Positions 1-6,827 of a stretch of DNA of 13,690 nucleotides are shown here, piece by piece. The notes below the pieces were generated by a model that worked only from the letters and a program-made list of their open reading frames with translations, did no database searches and had not been told where the DNA came from. The DNA comes from DATCLA01 sp036564195 (GTDB taxonomy: Bacteria; Bacillota; UBA4882; UBA8346): assembly GCA_036564195.1 (NCBI GenBank), contig DATCLA010000002.1:1-13690 (forward strand), read 5' to 3'. How positions within the stretch are numbered: position 1 is the first letter of the stretch; each line of letters begins with the position of its first letter. The position numbers and the translations under genes are program-made.

Positions 1-114
1 CCGATTTTGGTCATCATCAGCCGCAAATAAAGTCTCCAAAAAAACTGCCCGGTTAGTTTCAACTTCCACCAAATGTTTAATCAGCAGCGGTTTTAATTCG
101 GGAATGTCGGGCAT
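1..114 (-). CDS. Start of an unidentified protein, cut by the window edge
   Basis: Only the first 38 codons are inside the window; the frame is open to base 1. The peptide begins MPDIPELKPLLIKHLVEVET and continues NRAVFLETLFAADDDQNR. It is amphipathic and probably helical, with no signal peptide or membrane segment visible. The ATG at 114 is chosen because a strong ribosome binding site, GGAGGGG, lies 7 bases upstream (122-128, minus strand). That site overlaps the end of a possible small upstream frame, so the two may be translationally coupled. I do not recognise the family from this fragment. The gene lies downstream of the epimerase on the same strand and could belong to the same transcript, since no terminator is visible between them. 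Confidence 0.7.
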   Translation of the reverse strand, partial: MPDIPELKPLLIKHLVEVETNRAVFLETLFAADDDQNR

Positions 115-118
115 AGTT

Positions 119-220
119 TCACCCCTCCAATCTCCCCAATCTTTGCTCTACTATTCCTATCTGATTCTTAACAGAAAATACCTCTAAGATTACGCACCCG
201 CTTGCTAAAATGAAAACCAC
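119..220 (-). CDS. Possible small membrane protein (uncertain ORF)
   Basis: A minus-strand open frame ends at TGA 121-119 and extends back to a stop at 289-287 (55 sense codons). The only normal start in it is GTG at 220, giving 33 residues: a hydrophobic stretch (VVFILASGCVILEVFSV) followed by a polar, helix-forming tail ending EQRLGRLEG. The stop codon overlaps the ribosome binding site of the next gene, as is common for coupled genes. Against it: no good ribosome binding site precedes GTG 220, and a 55-codon gap without stops is not rare by chance. The frame is the same as that of the upstream epimerase, separated from it by TAA and TAG stops. Function is unknown; it may be non-coding. Confidence 0.25.
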   Translation of the reverse strand: MVFILASGCVILEVFSVKNQIGIVEQRLGRLEG

Positions 221-292
221 ATATTGAACACTAACTTCAATATCTCCAAAGCCGTTTGTAAACTGACCTGTTTTATTAAATAATTCCTATAC

Positions 293-1381
293 TTACTGGA
301 TTAATCCGTCTAATCTCTGAAACCCAAAACCAGGACAATCGGTCAAGCTAATTTTCGATTTATCAAAAACCGCGCCGCCGACTACCGGGTCTGTGCTGCA
401 CAACACCGGACTGTCTAAATCAACCCGGGTTATAATCGATTTAGCAGCCGCCAGATGAACCGCAGCAGTAACGCTGACTTTCGTCTCCATCATACAACCC
501 ACCATACATTCAACTCCGTATATTTCTGCTAAAGCGCAGATTTTCAAGGCATTATGTACTCCGCCGGTCTTCATCAATTTAAGATTAATCAGGTCCGCTG
601 CCCGGGTTTGGAGCAGTTTAACTGCATCCAAGGGAGAAAATACACTTTCATCCGCCATTACCGGAGTCATCACCCGGTCGGTAACAAATTTCAGTCCTTC
701 CAGGTCGTGGGCAACCACCGGCTGTTCAACCAGTTCAATCTGAAGTCCCTCATCCTCCATTTGTTGAATAATAACAACGGCTTCTTTAGGTTTCCAGCCC
801 TGGTTCGCATCAATCCGTAATTTTACATCATAGCCTACCGCTGCCCGGATGGCCTGCAGACGCCGGAGATCCAGAGCAGGATCCTTACCCACCTTAATTT
901 TCAGCACTTCATATCCACAGCGGACGGCTTCCAGACTATCCTTAGCCATCTGTTCCGGAGTATTAACACTGATCGTAAGATCCGTCACTAAAGCTTTCCG
1001 GAATCCGCCCCATAGTTTATACAATGGAATCTGGTACAACTGGCCGTATAAGTCATAGATGGCAATATCCACCGCCGCTTTAGCACTGCTGTTCTTGACT
1101 ATACACCGCTCCAGCCGCAGCATAATCTCTTCCAGGTTTTCAAGTTCAGCCCCGATCAAAACGGGAGCAATTACTTGTTCAACGGCCCAGCGGATTGAAC
1201 CGGCAGTATCACCGGTAATCACTGCAGTGGGCGCGGCTTCGCCATACCCGATCTGCCCGCTGTCGGCAATTACTTTAACGATGACATTATCAATGGCGGT
1301 AACAGTTCGTAAAGCAGTTTTAAAGGGTTTCTTTAACGGAACCACTATCCTGCCGGTTTCAAGTTTAGCTATTTTACTCAT
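293..1381 (-). CDS. L-Ala-D/L-Glu epimerase (dipeptide epimerase, enolase superfamily)
   Basis: This cytoplasmic enzyme should interconvert L-Ala-D-Glu and L-Ala-L-Glu, a step in recycling or degrading murein peptides. The 362-residue length is normal for the family. An N-terminal capping domain (about 1-120) is followed by the (beta/alpha)7 barrel. The catalytic lysine pair is K161 and K163 in LKIKVG; metal ligands are D191 (DANQGW), E219 (LVEQP) and D244 (MADES); the opposing base is K268 (INLKLMKTGG). A DxD motif, D321-D323, near the C-terminus is the hallmark of dipeptide epimerases, where it binds the substrate amino group. These positions are within one or two of those known for the Bacillus subtilis enzyme. 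The ATG lies one base after the stop of the NrtR-like gene, with GGGAG inside that gene's last codons, so translation is probably coupled. A dipeptide substrate is likely, but the exact dipeptide cannot be read from sequence. Confidence 0.9.
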   Translation of the reverse strand: MSKIAKLETGRIVVPLKKPFKTALRTVTAIDNVIVKVIADSGQIGYGEAAPTAVITGDTAGSIRWAVEQVIAPVLIGAELENLEEIMLRLERCIVKNSSAKAAVDIAIYDLYGQLYQIPLYKLWGGFRKALVTDLTISVNTPEQMAKDSLEAVRCGYEVLKIKVGKDPALDLRRLQAIRAAVGYDVKLRIDANQGWKPKEAVVIIQQMEDEGLQIELVEQPVVAHDLEGLKFVTDRVMTPVMADESVFSPLDAVKLLQTRAADLINLKLMKTGGVHNALKICALAEIYGVECMVGCMMETKVSVTAAVHLAAAKSIITRVDLDSPVLCSTDPVVGGAVFDKSKISLTDCPGFGFQRLDGLIQ

Positions 1382-1382
1382 G

Positions 1383-2324
1383 TTACTCCCAACTTTCTTT
1401 ATTCATAACCCGCCATTTCGGGTTAAACCGGTATAACTTCGAGGGACGGTGTCCGGCAGCTTTGGTATAATCACCGGTTTCTTGAACCATGTTGGCAATT
1501 TTGCGGCGAAAAGCCGCAGGCAGTAATTGTTTTCCCAAAATCACTTCATACACTTGCTGAAGCTGAGAGAGGGTAAAACGTTCCGGCATCAAGTTAAAGG
1601 CGATATCGGTGTATTCCAGCTTGTTACGCAACCGTTCAATCGCATAGGCGATCATTTTAGTATGATCAAAAGCAATGCCCGGTGCTTCAATCACTTCCCG
1701 TTTGACTTTGGACACCCGGCCCTCCACAGTATTCACAATGCGGATTATACCGGTCAACTGTTGTGCTTGATCCGCCAGTTTCAACGTGACCAGTTTTTCA
1801 GCGATAAAACCGGTGGGCAGCAAGGTTTCCTGCTCTCGGTTCACCTGATAATCAACCTGGAACCACCGGGCATCAACCGCATCATCCCCTGCTTTCACAT
1901 TCAAGGCAATGCTGTCTGCCAGCGCTAGATAGGAACAGCTAATTACCCGGGTACGAGGATCACGATTCACCTCTCCCCAAGTATAAAGTTGCTCCATGTA
2001 AAGCTGGTCAATATTCGTCTCCTCCCGCAGTTCCCGGTGGGCGGCCTCCTCAACACTCTCATTGATTCCAACAAAACCGCCGGGTAAAGCCCACTGCCCG
2101 AGAAAGGGATGATCGCCCCGTTTAATCAGTAATAACTTCAACTTTTTCTCAGGTAATTTACGGTAATTCAATCTAGCTTCATCGGTTACAGTAAAGATTA
2201 ATAGGTCTACCGTAACTGATGGTCGCTCATATTTACCGGCGTTATATTGCTTTAAAAACTCACTTTCCGTAAGCCCCTGCCGGTTTTTAATTCCGTTATG
2301 ATTAACTGTATCCATGGGTTTCAT
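1383..2324 (-). CDS. nrtR: NrtR-type regulator: Nudix domain plus C-terminal winged helix
   Basis: The 313-residue protein has a Nudix domain at about 35-170 and an NrtR-type winged helix-turn-helix at about 222-305, with the characteristic FTLSQLQQVYE and FRRKI segments. In known NrtR proteins the Nudix domain senses ADP-ribose or related NAD metabolites and releases the winged helix from NAD-biosynthesis promoters. The Nudix box is almost complete: G83, E89, R97, E98, E101 and E102 are present, and only the late glycine is replaced by N104, so residual pyrophosphatase activity is possible. The start ATG at 2324 follows GGTGAGGT with about 8 bases of spacing; a second ATG lies three codons in. 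Its neighbours are genes of nicotinamide salvage upstream and the epimerase one base downstream. The assignment as regulator is inferred from domain order and context. A pure ADP-ribose pyrophosphatase is the main alternative. Confidence 0.85.
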   Translation of the reverse strand: MKPMDTVNHNGIKNRQGLTESEFLKQYNAGKYERPSVTVDLLIFTVTDEARLNYRKLPEKKLKLLLIKRGDHPFLGQWALPGGFVGINESVEEAAHRELREETNIDQLYMEQLYTWGEVNRDPRTRVISCSYLALADSIALNVKAGDDAVDARWFQVDYQVNREQETLLPTGFIAEKLVTLKLADQAQQLTGIIRIVNTVEGRVSKVKREVIEAPGIAFDHTKMIAYAIERLRNKLEYTDIAFNLMPERFTLSQLQQVYEVILGKQLLPAAFRRKIANMVQETGDYTKAAGHRPSKLYRFNPKWRVMNKESWE

Positions 2325-2398
2325 TCTGCTCTACCTCACCTTATTAGGGGCAAATTTCTAATATCCTTAATTGATCAAATACAATAAGACCCATCCGG

Positions 2399-2411
2399 AC
2401 CGGACGCCGGT
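2399..2411 (-). other. GC-rich hairpin in the leader of the NrtR-like gene
   Basis: A perfect inverted repeat ACCGG-CGT-CCGGT stands out in an AT-rich 174-bp gap, with another CCGG directly beside it at 2394-2397. It is not followed by a T tract on either strand, so it does not look like a terminator for the upstream nicotinate phosphoribosyltransferase gene. It could be an operator or an RNA hairpin in the leader of the regulator gene. No role is demonstrated. Confidence 0.3.
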
Positions 2412-2435
2412 AGTGTTTAAATTTTGCTGAATACA

Positions 2436-2441
2436 ATTATA
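2436..2441 (-). promoter_or_regulatory. Possible -10 box for the NrtR-like gene
   Basis: A consensus TATAAT is present on the minus strand, about 110 bases before the start codon. A matching -35 box is poor: TTAATC lies 18 bases upstream, with three of six matches to TTGACA. The regulator may therefore have its own weak promoter, or be read through from the nicotinamide salvage genes. A short palindrome TTGATCAA at 2371-2378 lies between this site and the gene and could be an operator. Confidence 0.3.
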
Positions 2442-2498
2442 AAACCGCCTGAATAAATTGATTAAACAAACCTTTTTATATTCCGTTTCGCCCCACAC

Positions 2499-3941
2499 TT
2501 ATTCTGATGCATATTGATGCAGCAGTTTTTGCTTCAATTCCCAGAGGGGTTTGGATAAATCAACGTAATACCGGTGCGGATTCTCAAACCTAAGTACTTC
2601 CTCCCATAATGTAGCAACCTGTTCACGACAGTAGGCTTTAATTTCCCTCAGATCCGGGCTCTGGTAAATGCAGACTCCGCGGGAAAAAACCGGTTTGAGT
2701 AACGGCTCGGCCCGGAAATCTTTGACTGTCTTTCTTTTCCAAGTGTGTTCCGGATCAAAAAGCTGATAACTCTTTCTACCAGAAATTTCCTCATCACGCA
2801 AAGTAAGCACATCCGCCAATGCCTTGCCGCTTTCTCGGTCAAACAGGCGCCATACCTGTTTAAAACCGGGGGTAGTGACTTTTGCCACGTTTTCACTTAT
2901 CTTAATTTTGGGGATGACTTGCCCGTTTGCTTCAATGGCAACTAACTTGTAAACCCCGCCAAAAACCGGTTCCGAACGGGAAGTAATCAACCGTTCCCCC
3001 ACACCGAATGAATCCACTGCCGCCCCCTGAACCAGCAGATCCCGGATAATGTATTCGTCCAAGGAGTTGGAGGCAACAATCTTACAATCGGAAAAACCGG
3101 CTTCATCCAACATCCTGCGGGCCTGTTTTGACAAATAGGTAATATCGCCGCTGTCAATCCGGATTCCTTGAGGCCGGAAGCCTCTCGGGACCACTTCCTC
3201 CCTAAAAACCCGGATAGCATTGGGAACCCCCGAGTTCAATACGTTATATGTATCAACCAGCAAAGTGCAACTGTCTGGATAAGCCCTGGCATACGCCCTA
3301 AAAGCATCCAATTCGGTGGGAAACATCTGTATCCAGCTATGTGCCATGGTCCCTAAAGCCGGAATGGTATAGTCCCGGTCTGCCAGAGTACAGGCTGTCC
3401 CGGCACATCCTCCGATATAGGCAGCCCGAGCTCCATAGATCGCACCATCCGCACCTTGAGCCCGACGCGAACCGAACTCCATTACTGCCCGGCCCTGCGC
3501 CGCCCGGACGATCCGGTTGGCTTTGGTCGCAATTAAACTCTGATGATTAATTGTCAGCAAGATCATGGTCTCAACTAACTGGGCTTCAATCACCGGCCCT
3601 CTTACAGTAATAATCGGCTCATTGGGAAAGATCGGGGTCCCTTCCGGGACTGCCCAAACATCACAACTGAAGTGGAAATGTTTAAGATATTCTAAAAATG
3701 CTTCATCAAATATTTTTTTACTACGTAAATACTCCAGGTCCTCTGCTTCAAAACGCAGGTTTTGTAAATAGGCGATTAACTGTTCCAATCCGGCCATAAT
3801 AGCAAAACCACCCTGGTCCGGAATTTTTCTGAAAAACATATCAAAATAGGCAATTTGGTCTTTCATACCATTACGTAAGTAACCGTTGGCCATGGTTAAT
3901 TCATAGAAATCCGTCAATAGGGTTAGGTTTATCCGCTCCAT
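2499..3941 (-). CDS. pncB: Nicotinate phosphoribosyltransferase
   Basis: The enzyme joins nicotinate and phosphoribosyl pyrophosphate, with ATP, to give nicotinate mononucleotide, the entry step of the Preiss-Handler NAD salvage route in the cytoplasm. The 480-residue length fits the Gram-positive type. Family signatures are seen in order: LLTDFYELTMANGY at 8-21; the phosphoribosyl-site segment FGSRRAQGADGA at 156-167; GTMAHSW at 197-203, carrying the histidine (H201) expected to be phosphorylated during ATP-driven catalysis; LVDTYNV near 228; and IRIDSGDI near 260. AAGGAG lies 9 bases before the ATG and directly after the stop of the upstream hydrolase gene, 14 bases away, so the two are surely co-transcribed. 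Together they convert nicotinamide to nicotinate mononucleotide. The NrtR-like gene downstream is the likely regulator. Confidence 0.95.
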   Translation of the reverse strand: MERINLTLLTDFYELTMANGYLRNGMKDQIAYFDMFFRKIPDQGGFAIMAGLEQLIAYLQNLRFEAEDLEYLRSKKIFDEAFLEYLKHFHFSCDVWAVPEGTPIFPNEPIITVRGPVIEAQLVETMILLTINHQSLIATKANRIVRAAQGRAVMEFGSRRAQGADGAIYGARAAYIGGCAGTACTLADRDYTIPALGTMAHSWIQMFPTELDAFRAYARAYPDSCTLLVDTYNVLNSGVPNAIRVFREEVVPRGFRPQGIRIDSGDITYLSKQARRMLDEAGFSDCKIVASNSLDEYIIRDLLVQGAAVDSFGVGERLITSRSEPVFGGVYKLVAIEANGQVIPKIKISENVAKVTTPGFKQVWRLFDRESGKALADVLTLRDEEISGRKSYQLFDPEHTWKRKTVKDFRAEPLLKPVFSRGVCIYQSPDLREIKAYCREQVATLWEEVLRFENPHRYYVDLSKPLWELKQKLLHQYASE

Positions 3942-3955
3942 TTGTCAGCGCTCCT

Positions 3956-4645
3956 TCAATCCAAAACTGTGGCTAATTCGATTTTCTGGACAACTTCTAC
4001 CCCGTTGCCCAACATATTATAGAGAGCCATCGCATTCAGCAGCTCGGCATTGTGAATACCCAAATCGTAGGTATCAACCAGATTAGTTGGGACAATCACC
4101 CGTACCTTTTGATTATGTCCGTTAAACCAGGCTTTTAAAGTAATTACGAACTGCTGGATACAGATATCGGTACAATCCCCGACCACAATAAAGTCGGTAA
4201 TTTGGGTATTTTCTTGCAGCCAGTTTTGAAATTCGGCCTCCAGAAACCCATTAGTTGAATTTTTCGAAATCAAGCGATAACCGCCGAGCTCCTTAATCTC
4301 CGCTACCACTTCCGCCTCACCGGTACCGGCCAGACAATGAACCGGATATGTTGTAAACTCCGGTGAAGCCTCCGAATGCTGGTCGGCAAAGGCTATTTTA
4401 GCAATACCCCGTTGATCACAGGCTTTGATTAGCCGGACCGTCTCCGGGATTAGCGCCTCCACTCTGGGACTTTGCAGCGCTCCGGTGCGGCTAAAACCGT
4501 TGATTAAGTCCATCAGCACCAAGACAGTTGCTGGAGCCGGTAAGTCAGCCAAAGACAGTTTGGGAAGTTTGCTTAAGGTTTCGTAAAGCTCTTCCAGAGT
4601 CGCCGTACACTTTTGGATAAATTCATTTTTAGGGCTTAATTGCAT
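3956..4645 (-). CDS. pncA: Nicotinamidase-like cysteine hydrolase (isochorismatase fold)
   Basis: The protein (229 residues) probably deaminates nicotinamide to nicotinate and ammonia, feeding the phosphoribosyltransferase encoded 14 bases downstream. It has the isochorismatase-fold catalytic set: D46 (LVLMDLINGF), K128 (LISKNSTNGF) and nucleophile C162 (GDCTDICIQQF). Likely metal ligands of the nicotinamidase type are D88 and H90 (FADQH) and H103 (PVHC). A helical extension of about 38 residues precedes the fold, longer than in compact nicotinamidases. GAGGAG lies 7 bases before the ATG at 4645, and a consensus promoter lies about 70 bases further up. The fold and active site are clear; the substrate is inferred from the partner gene. 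Another amidohydrolase of the same superfamily is possible but less likely. Confidence 0.82.
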   Translation of the reverse strand: MQLSPKNEFIQKCTATLEELYETLSKLPKLSLADLPAPATVLVLMDLINGFSRTGALQSPRVEALIPETVRLIKACDQRGIAKIAFADQHSEASPEFTTYPVHCLAGTGEAEVVAEIKELGGYRLISKNSTNGFLEAEFQNWLQENTQITDFIVVGDCTDICIQQFVITLKAWFNGHNQKVRVIVPTNLVDTYDLGIHNAELLNAMALYNMLGNGVEVVQKIELATVLD

Positions 4646-4710
4646 AATACATCTCCTCTCTTCCAGTTTGTAGTCTGGGTTAATATAGTTTTTAATATTC
4701 TGTTATTATC

Positions 4711-4739
4711 ATTTTATTACTAACTTTACAGTTTGTCAA
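4711..4739 (-). promoter_or_regulatory. Sigma-A promoter of the nicotinamide salvage operon
   Basis: On the minus strand TTGACA (4734-4739) is followed after exactly 17 bases by TAAAAT (4711-4716), a near-consensus housekeeping promoter. Transcription would start near 4704, giving a leader of about 60 bases before the nicotinamidase ATG. The leader contains the inverted repeat AATAT...ATATT over about 4681-4698 and CCAG...CTGG at 4663-4678, either of which could be a regulator site. I could not recognise a defined NrtR operator. Confidence 0.75.
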
Positions 4740-4802
4740 CCACTGCTTTAATTCTCCCCTCAAAACTTAAAATAAAGTTGAAACTGGACTAGACCGGTCG
4801 GG

Positions 4803-6092
4803 TCAACAACCGATATCCCGCTCATCAGAAACCGTGGTAAACTCAATAATTTCCGTTTGACCCGCAGCAAGGTCCACCACAAACTCGACGGCAGTGGCAT
4901 TGCACCGTTCCCAAAAGTGGCTGACGTTTTCGATTCCGGCAGTTACCGGAACTTGCTGCCTAACGTAGATCAAAGCCGCCTCCTGCTTATGGTTTTTCAG
5001 CATGATTCGCCAGTGTTCTTTATAACTTCCCCGATCATTATACTGACCCAAACATCTCCTTTTACATTGCAGATCAAAGGCTGTGCCGATTTTCAGACGG
5101 ATGCTTTCATCCTTGGACGTGTGGCTGATCCGATCCTCACCGGTAAAAGTCAGCCCCCGGCCGTCGCTAGCGGATTGATAGATTTTCATTGTTCCGGCCG
5201 GAAGGGGCCTTCCCAAACCGGACTCAGCATTGTTACACAGTTCAACCACAACCTGAACTTCTTCGCTCCAGGTGGGAACCTGATAATAGCGACGGTAATT
5301 TACATTGGCGGCACTGAAAAGTTTAACTTGTTTTACTTGATTTTCCTTAAGGGTGGTGGTCCCATCAAGCGCATAGAGGTAATAGTCGGAAAAGCTTTTT
5401 TCTGTAAAAACTTCTGACTTTTCACTAAGGTAAAGACGAGAATCTAACCCCAGCAGCTGACCGCCATCGTCATCAACCCGGTAAACAGTACCGGCCAGCA
5501 ATTGTAACCTGGCATCTTTAAAAGTAATCCCAGCCTCATTACGAATCTCCACCCAGGCTTCTAGAGCGAGAGTTTGTTCGCCTATTTCCACAACATAATT
5601 AGCCGCCCAGTTTAGACCTTTGGTCAGGTAGGTAAGGCTAATTTGCCGGGCAACCGCGGGCCGGAGCCGTAAAATGAGTTGCGGGCGCAACACGAAGTCA
5701 CCGGATAGATTTGGTAGAACCAGTTCTTCATGGGGATCGATTAAAACTTCACGGGTCGCCACATCTTCCAGGATCAGTGTTGACCCGGCAGCCAACAGGC
5801 GGCAAGGCCTCTTTTCATAGGCATTCCTGGCAAGCAGAAAAACCGTTTCGCCGATGTATTCAGCCAATAAATCTTCTTTGTTCACCAAAGCGTATTCATA
5901 ATTAACTTCAACCGCAGCGACACCGTCCACCCGAAGCGAATCCGGCTCCATTTTGGAGGCTACGTCCAGGTATAACAGTTCCTGATCTTCTCCGGTGAGG
6001 TTTAGCCCCCGACGTTCCGCTACCAACCCAAAATCACCATTAAACAACGTTAAACACAAATCCTGATTATCATTCATTCCGCAACTCTTCAT
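4803..6092 (-). CDS. DUF4139 domain protein, function unknown
   Basis: The 429-residue protein matches the DUF4139 family in its most typical segments: SLTYLTKGLNWAANYVVEI around 152-170, the strand pair AWVEIRNEAG-ITFKDARLQLLAG around 179-201, and a later YYLYALDGTTTLKENQVKQV stretch leading to beta-rich repeats. Related longer proteins (MuiA-like) carry an extra N-terminal domain and coiled coil; neither is seen here. There is no signal peptide or membrane segment, so it is probably cytoplasmic, a largely beta protein of unknown role. The ATG at 6092 is preferred over the one five codons later because AAAGGAG lies 8 bases upstream. It has its own promoter and faces no close partner gene, so context does not reveal its job. 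Only a weak AT-rich hairpin follows its stop. Confidence 0.75.
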   Translation of the reverse strand: MKSCGMNDNQDLCLTLFNGDFGLVAERRGLNLTGEDQELLYLDVASKMEPDSLRVDGVAAVEVNYEYALVNKEDLLAEYIGETVFLLARNAYEKRPCRLLAAGSTLILEDVATREVLIDPHEELVLPNLSGDFVLRPQLILRLRPAVARQISLTYLTKGLNWAANYVVEIGEQTLALEAWVEIRNEAGITFKDARLQLLAGTVYRVDDDGGQLLGLDSRLYLSEKSEVFTEKSFSDYYLYALDGTTTLKENQVKQVKLFSAANVNYRRYYQVPTWSEEVQVVVELCNNAESGLGRPLPAGTMKIYQSASDGRGLTFTGEDRISHTSKDESIRLKIGTAFDLQCKRRCLGQYNDRGSYKEHWRIMLKNHKQEAALIYVRQQVPVTAGIENVSHFWERCNATAVEFVVDLAAGQTEIIEFTTVSDERDIGC

Positions 6093-6117
6093 CTTTAGCG
6101 CTCCTTTCGTTTTGTCC

Positions 6118-6145
6118 CTTATAGCGTAACATATAAAGGGTACAA
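6118..6145 (-). promoter_or_regulatory. Probable promoter of the DUF4139 gene with overlapping dyad
   Basis: On the minus strand TTGTAC (6140-6145) and TATAAG (6118-6123) are separated by 16 bases. An imperfect inverted repeat, CCTTTATA...TATAAGG (about 6117-6139), covers the spacer and the -10 box and could bind a repressor. The -35 box overlaps the last bases of the upstream terminator's T tract, so the two transcription units abut. Confidence 0.5.
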
Positions 6146-6170
6146 AAAAACTGGACCGCCAGTCCAGTTT
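6144..6170 (-). terminator. Intrinsic terminator of the dehydrogenase/flavoprotein/HTH operon
   Basis: On the minus strand a perfect 9-bp stem, AAACTGGAC with GTCCAGTTT, encloses a 5-base loop and runs straight into a seven-T tract. It lies 54 bases after the stop of the HTH gene and just before the DUF4139 promoter. On the plus strand there is no T tract, so it works in one direction. Confidence 0.88.
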
Positions 6171-6224
6171 GGAAGTTGCTCCAAGCAGAGCCCTAAATAT
6201 TTTGATACCAGAAGTTGCGGTGGG

Positions 6225-6758
6225 TTACAGCTCTTCTCCTAACAGTTTCAACCGGTATTCCGCAAGTAACAGGTTAACTTCCTGAGGCAGTCTCCCCCGG
6301 TCCAGAGAACGGAGAATAATGTAATCCCGTTTATAAGCTTCCCCCAGGGCATAGCCGAAGTATCCCAAAAGGTGGTTAGCCTCTTCCCGGCTTAGTTTTA
6401 AGGCCAGGGCAAGACAGATCAGGGTATCACGGCCCGGTGCCCGTTTCCCGGATTGAATCTTATAGAAAGTATTTTCCAACAGCAACGCCCGTTCACAGAG
6501 TTCCCGCTTGGTGCCTTGCCAATGTTGATTAATCAGGCGGGTCAGTTCCACGGTGAATGAATCCTCGTCCGCTAAGCCCTCCAATTCCTCCGGAGCGTAA
6601 GGTAAAGCCGGATAACCGCGGGACGCTTCATTGACCTGTGGCAATCCGGTAATTGCCTCATCTGCCTTAAAAATCCTGGTTCCAAGCTCCGTCCGGAGTT
6701 GCTGCAACCAGGCGGAAAAGTCCGGGGATATTTGGACCGGAAATAACTCTTTTTCCAT
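6225..6758 (-). CDS. Helix-turn-helix (XRE-like) protein
   Basis: This 177-residue protein has a C-terminal helix-turn-helix of the Cro/XRE type at about 83-120 (GTKRELCERALLLENTFYKI then SGKRAPGRDTLICLALAL). It is followed by the LSREEANHLLGYFGYAL and RDYIILRSLDRG segments common to a broad class of small bacterial HTH proteins. The N-terminal 80 residues are acidic and not recognised. GGAG lies 8 bases before the ATG at 6758. The gene follows the flavoprotein after 69 bases and is followed by a strong terminator, so it is probably the last gene of that operon and may regulate it. DNA binding is inferred from the motif; the target is unknown. Confidence 0.75.
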   Translation of the reverse strand: MEKELFPVQISPDFSAWLQQLRTELGTRIFKADEAITGLPQVNEASRGYPALPYAPEELEGLADEDSFTVELTRLINQHWQGTKRELCERALLLENTFYKIQSGKRAPGRDTLICLALALKLSREEANHLLGYFGYALGEAYKRDYIILRSLDRGRLPQEVNLLLAEYRLKLLGEEL

Positions 6759-6827
6759 TTAGACAGCTCCATTTTCTTGACTTTTATTTCACCTGGAGGT
6801 TAAATAGCTAATCCTATTTGCCGCTTC

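Noticed and set aside
4757..4800. AT-rich hairpin AACTT...AAGTT after the DUF4139 gene as a terminator
   Set aside because: The stem is only five AU-rich pairs with no real T tract; it may contribute little, so it is not listed as a feature.
4857..5417. Long plus-strand open frame opposite the DUF4139 gene
   Set aside because: It is antisense to a gene with clear family motifs and has no ribosome binding site; similar frames at 1059-1436 and 12516-12980 are rejected for the same reason.
6777..6805. Plus-strand promoter-like pair TTGACT-17-TTAAAT
   Set aside because: Good spacing, but no plus-strand gene follows; it would only make antisense RNA into the flavoprotein gene, and one chance match of this quality is expected in a window of this size.
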